Below the pieces are notes generated by a model that saw only the letters and a list, made by a program, of their open reading frames with translations, did not search any database and was not told the origin of the DNA. Positions 16,753 through 28,332 of a DNA stretch of 64,000 nucleotides are shown here, one piece after another. The position numbers and the translations under genes are program-made. Position 1 is the stretch's first letter; the number at the start of each line of letters is the position of its first letter. Source of the stretch: Syngnathus acus (lineage: Eukaryota; Chordata; Actinopteri; Syngnathiformes; Syngnathidae); the NCBI RefSeq assembly GCF_901709675.1, contig NC_051099.1:4962001-5026000 (forward strand), written 5' to 3'.

Positions 16753-17161
16753 CCGTATTTTCCGGACTATAAGGCGCACCGGACCATAAGGCGCACCTTC
16801 AATGAATGGCCTATTTTAAAACCTTGTCCTTATATAAGGCGCACCGGACTATAAGGCGCACTATTAATGCATCATGTCAGATTTTTAATCCAAATCAAAT
16901 CATTCTCCATTTTATCTTTTTTTATTTCAACTTCAGACGCAACAAATTACTTTATAATCACAAAATAATGATCCATAGTCTTTTTGATTCATGATTCATA
17001 GTCTTCAGCGGGCCACTTATGATTGATTTCATGACACAATGTTTCGGGCCAGTTTAAATGTAGGAATTTGGTCCATATATTAGGCGCATCGGACTATAAG
17101 GCTGTTGGTTTTTGAGAAAATTTTAGGTTTTTAGGTGCGCCTTATAGTCCGGAAAATACGG
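16753..17161 (+). mobile_element. TA-flanked MITE, family 'CCGTATTTTCC', copy 1
   Basis: A 409-bp non-coding element with inverted ends CCGTATTTTCCGGACTATA and its complement. TA follows on the right; the left flank is CA, one change from TA. The TA duplication and short inverted ends suggest a Tc1/mariner-type non-autonomous transposon, although the family name is not known to me. The ends repeat an AAGGCGCACCGGACTATAAG motif. The AT-rich core, with ATTCATGATTCATAGTCTT and TCGGGCCAGTTTAAAT, is shared with the copies at 20627, 31854, 36907, 49054 and 58043. Confidence 0.88.
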
Positions 17162-19267
17162 TACCCTGGTAGGAATGATGCAATTTAAATGAATTGATCC
17201 CTCTTTTGTGTTCATTTATTCAATTTAGCATAAGGGGAAAACCAAAACAATATTCCCAGTGTTTGTCCTCACATAATGACTTGCTTCTTATTTACAAAAG
17301 GTGCTTTCAAAGCTGCGTAGCTCAAGGGAACTTGAGAAATCAACGCGTCGCTTGGGAGGGGCGGCTCGAACTCTAACTGGTCTTCCAGGCAGGATCTAAA
17401 GGTTATATCGCAACAGACAAAAACATCCCCCACCTCAAACCTCAGCTCCTCGGGGATCTTTAGTTTTATTCATAACCGTTTGTTTATTTGTTTATTTCAG
17501 CCCACAGCCTGTCACTTTGAATATTTGGAACATAACGATGAGTGTTGCATTGTGCTATTGTGTAATACGGCACCGCTCAGAAATGAAAGGTTTGCAGAAT
17601 AAATATTTTGTAATGACAGTGTCCTTTTTTTGGTTAGGGTTTTAAGTACAGGCTACATTTGCAAAGGATTGACAACGGCCAGTGTCGACGTGTTTGCTGA
17701 AGTCAGCAAGAGCAAGAACAGTAAATAGATGGCGGCTCAATATGGAGCTTGAGGAGATACGACAATCTGCATACATGAAAGCTAAGGACATTTTTTTTGT
17801 TCCTCTTTCAGAAGATTCAGGCTGAATGAATATATACTTAGTATCCATCTAATAATGACATCACATCTATTAAATTAGAACACTCAATTAAGTTTCATAG
17901 TTTCTTCACTCGCTATTTACGGTTTATTAGCTTAATTGTGTTCAATGTGTTTTAAAGGTCTATTAAATACGACTCGTTACGGTTGTACTGTCAATGGAGA
18001 TACGTATTAAAAATCCACTACTATTTATACAAAAGTGCACTTAGAAATATTGACTGTCCACTGCACACTTGTAAATACTCCAATACATCAAAATGAATAA
18101 ATATTCCAAACAAAGCAATGTGGCTTTTATCATCGCAAAATGACATTATAATATGAACTGATTTCCTACAGGACAGACCATCTCAAAACCACTTAGCTTC
18201 CTCCTATTTGATTTCGACATCCTCCTGTCTCTGGCGTCTGATTTGCACATCATGCCACAGCGAACAAACAGAGCCCCCCTCTCATCCCATTTCCTGCTTG
18301 GCGGCCATAATGAATCTTTTATGATTTCATAATACATCCAATTATTCTCCCCCCTTGTTAAAATCACAGTGCACCACCTGGAACCACTTTGGCTTCCTTT
18401 TATTCTAATATACCTGCCTCATTTGCCTGAATATTCTCGCCATTTATGTTAATCCAAATACCCAATCTAACAATGTCTTTAACGAGGGGAGAATATTTTG
18501 CTTTCTTTTCGCAACAGAGCCGATTTTGTTAAAACACTTGTTACAACTAACCATTGTTGAAATGGTCTATGCTAATCCCTCGAGTGCTCAACTAATGACG
18601 TCTTCAGAAATGTTCCGATGGATTAAAGATGCATCGTTGAGAAGCTGCTTCACTATAAAAAAAAACAACTATCAGCAGAAGCAGCCATCTTGCCAATGGA
18701 GAAAGAAAACAATATTGTGCCTGCTGTATACTTTGAGCTATTAGTCAGCTTTTTTTTTTTTTAAGCCAAACTCTAATTGAAGAAATCTTTAATCCAAACT
18801 CTTATTTTTATGTAAACGTAGCCAATATGTGACTGCCTATTTGATTAGTAATGCCTAAAAAAATAAAACACAGAATTGGCCTAAAAAAAAATTGGCCAAG
18901 AATTAAAAAAGTTAGCGTTTTCTATTTTATCAATTCATTTTTAAGAAATAATAAAATAACCCTAACCCTTACCATTTCACGCATCAATTATTTTAGCCCA
19001 TTTCAATGTGACTAAATAAGCAACCCTGCCTCCCCACCCCGCAATAAAAATTGATTAGTGTTCTGCACATAATAAATATTTCCACAACATAGTCTAATAT
19101 ATCCTGCCAGGCAATCAAAAAACAATGTGCATGAACCATGAAAATGATCTGTCCATGGTGATTTACACGCCTGAAGAGGCACCATGGAAATTTTCTAGAA
19201 CCTTTTGTTATAATCCCAATCATGATGTTTAGTGATTTTTAGTCACATAGTAATTGCTAAAATGATA
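17162..19267. other. Intergenic sequence, no gene seen
   Basis: AT-rich unique-looking sequence. The open frames at 17642-17848 and 18146-18367 (minus) and 18526-18744 (plus) are short and unrecognised. A short AACCCTAACCCTTA string lies at 18958-18971. Confidence 0.5.
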
Positions 19268-19580
19268 TTATACTTTATGATAAAAGGCCACTTGTAGGGG
19301 AGGAAAGTAGTGTGATCGCAATTTCTCACGCGGTGCATCACGTCTCCTTTGGATAGAGTCGATCAGGCTGTTGATTGTGCCAAGTTGCTGAATATTGGCA
19401 GAAAGTGCAACAGGCTGTGCTATGTGCCGTTCCAGAGCATCCCCAACAGGCTCGATGGGCGACACATCCAACATGTAAGAAATGAGATGTTTATGCTTTC
19501 CAGGAATTGTTTATAGTCCTTGCGAAAAACAAGAGGCCTGGCATTATCATGCTGGCACAGGAAGTGATTGCTCTTATGGT
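19268..19580 (-). pseudogene. Tc1-like DDE transposase fragment (decayed)
   Basis: Read on the minus strand, about 19563-19495 encodes FLCQHDNARPLVF, which resembles the second catalytic Asp region (QDNARPH) of Tc1-like transposases. In another frame, 19474-19268 encodes LDVSPIEPVGDALERHIAQ, then SANIQQL and INSLIDSIQRRRDA. This matches the family's SPDLSPIEHVWDALxRR, NLQQL and INxLINSMRRR order, with the catalytic Glu in SPIE. The frame changes between the two blocks, and the usual His and Trp after SPIE are replaced. No N-terminal region or flanking inverted repeats were found, so this is an old, inactive remnant. It abuts another TA-type fragment at 19621. Confidence 0.72.
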
Positions 19581-19620
19581 TTTGTGTACTCATCATACCT
19601 GCTCTGAAAATCCACTGCTA

Positions 19621-19793
19621 TAATTCCAAATCTTTGTCCAAATATAAGATGAGTTTTTTTGCATTGAAATAAAACTGAAAAGGGGGGGTTGTCTTACATT
19701 CGGGGTCTAGACAAAGTCTTTTTTCAAACTTGAGTCTTGAAAAAGAGGGGGTCGTCTTATAATCAGGGTCGTCTTATATTCGGGCCAATACGG
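19621..19793. mobile_element. TA-type element fragment ending in CCGAATATAAGAC-like terminus
   Basis: The segment contains repeated GTCGTCTTATAATCAGGG and GTCTTATATTCGGG motifs and ends GGGCCAATACGG followed by TA. Its terminus ATACGG|TA resembles the CCGTATTTTCC family, but the adjoining sequence differs (GGCCCGAATATAAGACGACC in complement), so it is a separate family. A weak left counterpart, CAAATATAAGATGAG, lies near 19639. The left edge is approximate. Confidence 0.5.
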
Positions 19794-20440
19794 TACATTT
19801 TCATCTAAACACTTGGGGGTTCTTGTCCCGAAATTTCCAATGAAAGCTAATACAAGAAGTGTTTAATAAAAGATTCCACAAGGTTTGTTTTTGCGATAAT
19901 TCATAATTGGCGAATGAAACTATGCAGGCCCTAAAGCTGCTTGCGCCATAAAATTCCGAAACACTATCTCCTCTGTGGCATTTTTTTTTTTTTAAATGGA
20001 TTACTTCGCTTCACTCCAATGCATCCTATTTGAGATCCTCCCAAAGCTTTCATTTCATCTCAATAAACACTGAGGTGGAGGTAAAGCATGCATAGCGGAA
20101 TGAACACAATATTATGATGAACTCCCATTTGACACCAGAGCTGTACAATTAGAGCTGGTCAAAGTGAATAATACATATCAAACACTGTAATCATAATACA
20201 CCTACCGATTTCCATTAACAAGGCTATTATCAAAGGAGTATTTATCTCCAATATAAATTGGCCCATAGGGGGCGATTTACCGCTCATATAGACAACAATA
20301 TAATTACACTTTGAACTATTTGTTTAGATGCACCTGGGGGTTGCTTTTGGCTGTGTGTCTTGCTTGGCCCGAAACTAGAGGAGATTGAAGACGAGAGAGG
20401 AAGGCTGAGCTACTGGGAGTCGTTTTTCACTGTGTCTGCT

Positions 20441-20501
20441 GGCCAGATTACCTGTCAGATTACAAAACTCTCCCATCAGATGCTCTGACAGGTGGTTGGC
20501 C
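20441..20501. promoter_or_regulatory. Imperfect palindrome with paired TGACAGGT sites
   Basis: ACCTGTCAGA (20450-20459) and TCTGACAGGT (20484-20493) are perfect 10-bp inverted copies, 24 bp apart. GGCCA at 20441-20445 and its complement in TTGGCC after 20493 extend the symmetry. TGACAG is the core recognised by MEIS/PREP/TGIF TALE homeodomain proteins. The block 20390-20530 is less AT-rich than its surroundings. A regulatory role is inference. Confidence 0.35.
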
Positions 20502-20626
20502 CAGATGCATTGTGATGGCACTCAGATCCAATACAACATAGACAGAATACGCTGGCACATTGGGAGAATATATCAAGAGACACACATCAAAGTGCTTGAG
20601 TAATGTTAGCTGCCGAATGGAAATTA

Positions 20627-21021
20627 CTGTATTTTCCGGACTATAAGGCCCACCTTCAATGAATGGCCCATTTTAAAACTTTGTCCTTATATAAGGCGCA
20701 CCGGACTATAAGGCACACCATTAATGCACCATGTCAGATTTTTAATCCAAATCAAATCATTCTCCATTTTATCTTTTTTATTTCAACTTCAGACGCAACA
20801 AATTACTTTATAATCGCAAAATAATGATCCATAGACTTTTTGATTCATGATTCATAGTCTTCAGCAGGCCACTTATGGTTGATTTCATGACACAATGCTT
20901 CGGGCCAGTTTAAATGTAGGAATTTGGTCCATATATAAAGCGCACCGGACTATAAGGCGCACTGTCAGCTTTTGAGAAAATGTTAGGTTTTTAGGTGCGT
21001 CTTATAGTTCGGAAAATACGG
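20627..21021 (+). mobile_element. CCGTATTTTCC MITE, copy 2
   Basis: A 395-bp copy flanked by TA on both sides. The left end reads CTGTATTTTCC and the right end GTTCGGAAAATACGG, one substitution each. The core matches copy 1. A different TA-type end begins 24 bp to the right. Confidence 0.88.
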
Positions 21022-21044
21022 TAAACCACAACAACAAGACTACC

Positions 21045-21160
21045 GTAATTTTCGGACTATAGGCCGCACCGGACTATAAGCCGCACCAACTAAAACTCGT
21101 GATTCCGGGTTCAGAATTTGCGAAAAAAGTCACGGCTTGTAGTAGGAAATTTACGTTCAT
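21045..21160 (+). mobile_element. Second TA-type family, left end only
   Basis: After TA the sequence begins CCGTAATTTTCGGACTATA, with AGGCCGCACCGGACTATAAG and GATTCCGGGTTC. It shares end logic with the CCGTATTTTCC family but has its own interior, including AAAAAAGTCACGGCTTGTAG. No right terminus is found. The matching right end of this family occurs alone at 42570-42639. Confidence 0.6.
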
Positions 21161-22225
21161 AAACACAGTTTACCATCAAAGTCTGCTAAACCAGTTTGAA
21201 TGCATAACTAAAAACCCCGGGGGAGAAGAGTAAGTGCCCCACAAAAAGCTTTCTTTCAATGGCCCACTGTTCTATGATAAACTCGCCACATTTCCCAGCA
21301 TTCATTACTCCAGCTCTATTGTTTTCTATAATGGATGGTGAAATCCCCCATCTGTTGAAGCATCTACTTTGTCTCCCCTTGCAAAAGCCTAAATGAAACA
21401 AATAAAAATGTAATTGCTTTGGATTGCTTTTACTATCCCCAGGAAAGACAACAGTGGACTCTAACCTCGTAACAACAAACAATTTCCACAACATCTGCTG
21501 TCACTCTGCCAATGGATGAATAGAATTGTCCAAAACACACAATGCACTAAGACACTTTATTTTCCACTAAAGTGGAAAGTCATCTTTGGCTGAGTCAGAG
21601 CTGTAAACAGTTTCTTTTGTAAAACATGATTTGTGCTAGACTGACCAATACAAGCACACCGGAGGAATGAAATGCTGTTTCCAAAGCAGCGTGTTTTTCA
21701 TGATGTCACTCAAAGACATTCCCATTTTAAACCGGTGACGTGAGCTGTTGACCTTCAAAGTAATAATAAAATGGTTTTGTGGCATAGTGAGAGATGAACC
21801 GGCATTTGAAAGCTCGCATTAGTTCAGTGGGCAGGTTGTGAGACGGTCCAGTGACTGTGGAAGAATTCATAGCATTCATACTTGACTGCGTTAGCTGGCA
21901 CATTGCTGTGACATGAAACGCTAACTGTATCATGTCGCTAACAACACACCTCAATGAAGAGTCATTCTGCTTGCTGTCAAAATGGCAGCTTGACAGTGTG
22001 TTTCACTTTGACTCTGCAAGGGTGTGAATACGTTCGAGGCTGTGGACAAGCCGTTGCATGTGTGTAATGGTAAAACGTGAGCTCTGCTACACACACTACC
22101 ATGTGTCTTATTAAATAATTCAAACGATTGCGACACCTCTGCTTCCATGCAGGGAGAGGCTTGATTAATTAGCTGGTAAGGTGGGGAGCTCAGATTATGT
22201 TCATCATGATTTAAGGTTATTCATT

Positions 22226-22543
22226 TCTTAATTTCGCACACACAAACACACAAGTGTTTACGCAACACAATATTTAATTTGACTATTTTATTTTGTATAT
22301 TGAATATGTAAATCCTTGCGATGTTTGGTAATCGATTAATCGGTCGAGGAGATTTATTAATCTCTTAATTTATTTATTTATTAATTATTTATATTAATTA
22401 AATTATTAATTAAAGATTTATTAATCTCTTAATTTTGCACACACAAACACACAAGTGTTTAATCCACACAATATGTAATTTGACTATTTTATTTTCTATA
22501 TTGAATATGTAAATTCTTGCAATGTTTGGTAATCAATTAATCG
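22226..22543. repeat. Local tandem duplication, two ~118-bp copies offset by 201 bp
   Basis: 22226-22342 and 22427-22543 are closely matching direct copies. Each runs from CTTAATTT(C/T)GCACACAC through CAAGTGTTTA and TTTGACTATTTTATTTT to ATGTTTGGTAATC. The spacer holds TTATTAATTA-rich sequence with further short duplications. The copies differ by scattered substitutions, so the duplication is not very recent. Confidence 0.8.
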
Positions 22544-23748
22544 ATTATCTTCTTGATTAATCGATGACGGGTAATAAATTCTGAAGAAAATGTCAGTAAC
22601 AAAATCAACTTGCCTATTAATAATACAGTATGCAAATATAACATGACATCAACCGAGCACCAGTTGAGGGTTAAATCCACTTTTTTTTTTGTTTTTTAAA
22701 TATCTTGTCAAATATACACATTTACCAGAATGTAAAATTGAATGTATATGAGCTACCGCATCTCATTCAACCATCAATTATTCATTCATCTTCAACACTG
22801 CTTATCCTGTACAGGCTCCGCAGGTTCATTCAGTCATGTTAAATTAAAATGTGCTATATTGTGGCTTCCGCAGTCAAACTCTCGGCGGATGGCTGGTAAA
22901 GACAGGAAGCCATGTTTAAACAGGGCCTAATCCGATAATTGAATGCAGATTTATTCAAGCCCTTGCGCTCGGACTGGATTTAACACTCTGTTGAGAGCAG
23001 GGACGGGTGGGGGTGGGGTGGGGGGTTGGGGGGCGCTTTCTGCCACTGGGGGTCAGCTCAGGCGGCTGCATATTGAAAATTGATTCTCACTGCTTTTCAG
23101 GAAACCACTGTCATTTACGTGTCACATTAACGCTCGCTTGGCTGTCCCAGCGAGCGGCGATGGGATTAACCTTGCACATTCCGGCTGTCAACGTGTGGCC
23201 TGACTCAAGTGTGAGAATGCCCTTCTTCATCACCTTTGCTGTGTAAATGAATTTCATATTAAGGCAATCAAATTATCCTCCAGTCGGTTATATCAGGGTT
23301 CCATCTCGGTTACAAAGACAACCCAGCCCAAGGCTGAGCGAAGAACTCTGTCTGTGTCCCATTACAAGTGTGAGACTTTATTGTCATTCTACTGTGGCCG
23401 CTCTGATACGTTTATGATGATGACGGCCGTGCCTGAGGTGACACCGTCTCAGCAATGCTTGTATTTTATGTGTTCAGGGAAAAAGACTTGGAATATATTT
23501 TCACACCGGGTGTATAACCAATGGGGATTTACTCGAGGAGCCATAATTGTTTTGCATTTATGAGAAGAGCAGTAAGAAGCTCAGGGGGAAAACACAAAAT
23601 GCATCAAAACAAAATATTGTTACATAAGCGCTTGTGTTTTGGGGATATACTGCATCTCAGGAGGACTTTGAGTGTTTCCTGTCGTGAAAAGTGATATTTG
23701 CAGTATTTGCACCAGGCTTTCTGAAACAGGGAAACTATTTGCAATTTA

Positions 23749-24085
23749 CCGTATTTTCCAGACTATAAGGCGCACCTAAAAACCTCAAATTCTCTCAAAA
23801 GCCGACAGTGCGCCTTATAGTCCGGTGCGCCTTATATATGGACCAAATGGAGAATGATGGATGGATGGAACTTTAACTTTTAAAGTTTACTGATCTATCC
23901 GACTGTTTTGTTTTGTACTTATTAAAGTAAGCTTTACATGTTTATTTTGTGTGTTGTGTGATATTAACAGTATTGATATATTGTTATTGTTTTCACTATT
24001 TCAAGTTATTATATCGTGATTGCATTAATGGTGCGCCTTATAGTCCGGTGCGCCTTACATATGGTCAAAGTTTTAAAACTTAATT
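23749..24085 (-). mobile_element. CCGTATTTTCC MITE, copy 3, interrupted and truncated
   Basis: The left end (TA then CCGTATTTTCCAGACTATA) is followed by CCTAAAAACCTC, i.e. reversed relative to copies 1 and 2. At about 23847 the MITE body gives way to GGAGAATGATGGATGGATGG and unrelated AT-rich sequence. MITE motifs resume near 24026 (GGTGCGCCTTATAGTCCGG) and fade after 24085 without a right terminus. Either a non-MITE sequence inserted or this is a divergent subfamily. Confidence 0.65.
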
Positions 24086-24730
24086 TCACCAAAGTATAAT
24101 TAAGCCATCCAGCAAACACAATAAATGAATTCTTCGTGTATCTGAACAATTCGGTTCATGTTAACGCGACAAAATGAGTGTCTGGCAAAATTATTAGGTG
24201 CTCTTTGCTCATCATTTCCTGCAATAATCAAACTGAATAATGGAGCAGTGGTAAATGATTTAGCCTTGCTCTTATTAATCAGCCACTGAGGGCTTGTAGT
24301 CTGAGTCTGCAAATTGGTTGATAAACTGGAATATTTGAATATATATACCTACGATCAGCTTTATCGATATCATTTATCTACTCTTGTAGTTTAACAATGA
24401 TAATGTCAGACATAATGACAAAATCTCGTGATAACAGATCTACCATCTGCTTGAGAGCAGAAAAGTACCACGTCTGACGAGTTGCTTTTATGTTAGCTCT
24501 GCTCCAGTGCCAAACCTTCATCATTCTTGGTCGCACAAGCTCTTACACATCACACCTGTGCCTCCAGAGAGAGGCGTAGCCTGAGGCAAAAGAACAGAAG
24601 CTAGACTGGGAGAGACTGGGGACATCAAGAAACTACCGCAGCACAGATGAGACATCAAGGCAGGAAAAAATGGGCTTTTACTAAAACTGAGAAGTATGCA
24701 AATGATTATTAGTATTAGGAAGAATATTTA

Positions 24731-24780
24731 CCGTAATTTCCAGACTATAAAGTGCACTGGAATATAAGGCACACCATAAT
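24731..24780 (+). mobile_element. Short TA-type MITE end fragment
   Basis: TA is followed by CCGTAATTTCCAGACTATA and AGTGCACTGGAATATAAGGC. About 50 bp of a left end are recognisable, with no partner terminus. Confidence 0.5.
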
Positions 24781-25786
24781 CGTGTTAACTCACTGGACAA
24801 AAATTTCTCTTTAAAATTAAATCCTTGCACAATTTACTATCTCTCCTTAAACCAACTCTTACATAGGGAAACACTCGTCCATGCACTGCTACACAAGGAA
24901 GCCATATACTATATTTGCATATTTTCCAAGCACCTTTATTAAGGCCGCCCTCTGGATGGTAAAATCTTTTTTACACTTATAAACAGTGTGTTGCATTTTA
25001 ATGAACATGGCAGAGGAGTTGAAATTCAGTAGCCGTCGTGTAAATCTCTGCTGGCCAAATTGCTCCGCGGTATACCAAGTGAGGAACATTCGCAGATAAA
25101 ATTATAATTGCCAAAGTCTTTTTTCTCTCGCTCTCTCTGTGCAAATGTATTTGTGTTAAACGAAACAAATCATGCATTCAAACAAGACGACTATAATCTA
25201 TTATTTGCATTTGGCCACATTTTAATCAGGTAAACAGAAGAGTAATCAAATATTTCTTGGATTGACTTTTTAATACAAACGAGCTCTGACACAATTAATA
25301 AACGCCGTCGGCAAAGAGATGAAACGATAAGTACTAATAATCTCATCTGAGGAAAAGACAATGTTCGGGCATCCTGTAGGTTTCTACAAGCAGGGGTGAG
25401 CCATGTGATGGATGGCAAGCTCAACGCACCAGATTCATCACTTGCCTTCCCAGGCCCTAAGCATGCTCACATTTCATTAACATCATTAATTATCCCCTCT
25501 GAGGATGTTCGGTGGCCTCAGACAGAGACCTCTTCCATGTGACTGCCGGAGCACCCACTGAGATATTGTCACTGTTAATGTTCCCGGCCTACAAACACAG
25601 AGCTTCCCGTGGTGTTCCATTGACAGGCACATCGTGTAACATTAGGTTCCGTCGTGTCAGAAAAGTCTGTTGATAATATGCAGCTGGGATCTGCAAACTC
25701 AATCAGAATGAAATAAACTGCAATACAGGAAGCAAACATCCATATACTGCATAAATTAATAATAGACATCCATCCATATCCTATAC

Positions 25787-26004
25787 CAAACTGAAGGCCC
25801 GGGGGCCAGATACGGCCCGCCACGTCATCTTATATGGCCCGCAAATTTTGCATGGACTTTGTGTCATTACTAAAATGACAAATTGTCATTATCTTTTAAA
25901 AATAGAGATATTGCTAGCATTTTTTTATTGCCATACATCTTTTTAAACTATTTGAACTGTTTTTACGAGTCTCTGATTTCAAAACTAGTTATTCATCAGT
26001 TTGT
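25787..26004 (+). mobile_element. hAT-type miniature element, copy 2 (both ends decayed)
   Basis: CTGAAGGCCCGGGGGCCAGA, then ACGGCCCGCCACGTCAT and TGGCCCGC, match the left part of copies 1, 4 and 5. The terminal CAGGTGTCAAAC is missing. The match continues to ACGAGTCTCTGATTTCAAAA and stops near 26004. A stray GGCCCGTGAAAAAATG at about 26358 may be the displaced right end. Confidence 0.6.
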
Positions 26005-26985
26005 CCATCCTATCTACCCAAAAGCAGATTACACCCTAAACATCTCGAGACCAAAAACCATTCACACACATCATCACTAAGCGGAAACTGATCCCACAAT
26101 ATCAGGCAAGTGGATCACACTGTCAGAGACATTGAATAAATAATAAATAAACATACTATACATGATGTGAACGTGACAATAAGCAGAAGAGGGAGTGACA
26201 TTGTAAGTGATGACGATGCTACACATAAATCAACCGCGCTAGGAATATAGCGTGTAATGAAATGAATGCAACCTATAATATCGGCTTTGAGTGACAACTA
26301 CGAATGAATGAATAATACATTAACACTTGCAACCAGGGGGTTGGTAGAATTTGTAATGGCCCGTGAAAAAATGAAATCATGCTTCTTTAGCCAGCACACT
26401 AGCTAATACTGAAGCCCACCTGTAACCCGCAGACAAGAGAGCAAGCGGAAGCAACGGATATAAAAGGCGTGTTTTTATCCGGAGGACCAATCTCAATATG
26501 TAAAAAGGTTTAATGGGCTAGAAAAGCGTCTCATAGAACTGATGGCGGTACCTTTCCGCGCAAACATAATGTAGCCAAATAAATCTTTTACTGAGCCAAA
26601 AATGACTCAGGAGAGCTGCTGAGGGTTTAATGACCCCCTGTTTGTGTAAATAAGTAGTCTGCAGTCTATTTGCAATGTTATGCAACTGTGGTTCAGGAGA
26701 AGATTTTTCTTGCTGCAGGAAATAGCTGTATTTATAATGCAATACTTTCCAGGAGCTTTTCTAGTTATTGATTTCACTTTCACCCCCTATAGTCGTTCAG
26801 TGGGAAATGAGTTCTAATTCCATCTCACTTGCACTATTTCATATTTTGTAGAGCGTAAAAGTCCTGGGTGAGAAAGTTCAGACCAGGGTCAGGCATTACT
26901 TATATCACTGTTAATATCACATACAGGTTATTGGGGCTAAGGGGGGGGGTGACAATTTGTTCTTATGACACCGATGGCCATACAC

Positions 26986-27118
26986 TAAAATAAATAAATA
27001 AATAAATAAAATAAATGAGATAAATTAGTTAAATTAAATAAATAAGACAAATAAGATAAATAAATAAATACATAAATAAATAAGATAAGATGAATAAGAC
27101 AAATAAGATAAATATATA
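26986..27118. repeat. (AAAT)n-type low-complexity tract
   Basis: AAATAAATAAATAAATAAAT passes into mixed AAATAAG, AATAAGAT and ACAAATAAGATAAAT units over about 130 bp. Confidence 0.9.
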
Positions 27119-27299
27119 AACTACATTTAAAAAAAACTTGGACACAGGTCAGGACTTTCTAACACAAAAAAATTACAATATACTATACATACATACAATC
27201 CAATATTCCACCTCATCAACAGACTCAGTTATTGCAAGGCGATCCTAGTAAGAGCCGAAGCTATCTTTAAGTAGCTGGAATTCTTATGAGGTGCCATAT

Positions 27300-27800
27300 T
27301 GAACTTCTAGTGGCCAGTGTGTGAGTGGGAGTGTGCTGCAAACAACCAATTTTAACACACCTGCTCCCAATGAACACCTGAGACCTTGTAAAAGCTTTTT
27401 ATACCGCATTTATCTTGCCCGCGGTCACCGCACGAGAGACGGCAAGGCGCAGGTACGACACGAGTGTGTCCGTGTTCGGCAGTTGGCCACATTCTCCTTG
27501 ATTTGGACACAAAGAAGCTTCAATAAAAAGCTCTGGATTTGCTTATAATTTGAAGGAGCAAAGCTGTATTTTAGTTTTAAATTTTTAATTTGAAAAATGC
27601 TAAAAAAATGCACGTTTGCACTCCTTTCAACAACACATATTCAATTTGGTGGAGAGTGCGAAAACAACTTAACGCTTAACGAATCACATGACAACGAGGA
27701 GGGGAAGTCTTAATTGGGCCCAATTTGGATATTTTCACTTAGGTGATTACTCAGTTTTGTTGCCAACATACATTGACATTCTTCACTTCAATTCAATAAT
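27300..27800. mobile_element. Degraded Tc1/mariner-type element, interrupted
   Basis: ACACCTGCTCCCAATGAACA, then CCTGAGACCTTGTAA (27357-27391), and GAATCACATGACAAC, then AATTGGGCCCAATTTGGA and ATTTTCACTTAGG (27679-27742), occur in the order I remember from a common teleost Tc1-type non-autonomous element. There the two blocks are nearly contiguous. Here about 280 bp of other sequence separates them, ending in GAAGCTTCAATAAAAAGCTC-like polyadenylation sequence, so something appears to have inserted. Ends and target duplications are not resolved. Confidence 0.45.
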
Positions 27801-28308
27801 TCCGCAGCATATTGCCGTGAAATGGATTAAGGCATCATCCTTGTTTAACAGAAGGCATTGCAGCATATAATGGAGGAAGAAATATTTTTCCTAGCAGAGA
27901 GAAAAAAATATCTATATCCATTCCGCCTTGGACTATTCTCACAGAGGCACTTTGAAAAACAACATCAAATGTCAAGCACCATTTTGCTGCTGTTTCACCA
28001 GACTGTAATGGGATCACTCGCCTTCCCTGCAGATATGTAAAGTTTTGTCAGCTATTTCCGCACGGTTCTTCATGCACATCAATTCTCAGCAAGTGTCAGC
28101 ACAGCGGCCGCCAGGGTTAATGATGAGCGCTGGGACAGATGTTTTTGGTAGTTAACTGAAGTGATGGCGTCTAGCCCGGTCTCCATCGCTCAAGTGAGAC
28201 ACAAACAGAATGGCAGACGTTTTTAAGCTTGTAGCTGATTTGATGACCTTTGCAAAATAACAAGTATGCTACCTTGCTTTTTTGCTCAAGCAGAAGAAAT
28301 TACACAGC

Positions 28309-28332
28309 TTTTTTTTTTTTTTTTTTTTTTTT
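28309..28332. repeat. Poly-T run of 24
   Basis: An uninterrupted T run lies between TACACAGC and GGTGGATG. Confidence 0.9.

Larger units (their letters stand above)
22544..27299. other. Intergenic sequence outside the elements listed, no gene seen
   Basis: No coding gene is supported. 22985-23040 is a G-rich stretch; 22770-22815 resembles a teleost LINE/SINE 'CATTCATCTTCAACACTGCTTATCC' tail. 26986-27118 is an AAAT-type low-complexity tract. The open frames seen here (22742, 23007, 25191, 25575) are short and unrecognised. Confidence 0.5.

Noticed and set aside
18958-18971. AACCCTAACCCTTA as an interstitial telomere
   Set aside because: Two units only; expected by chance in AT-rich sequence.
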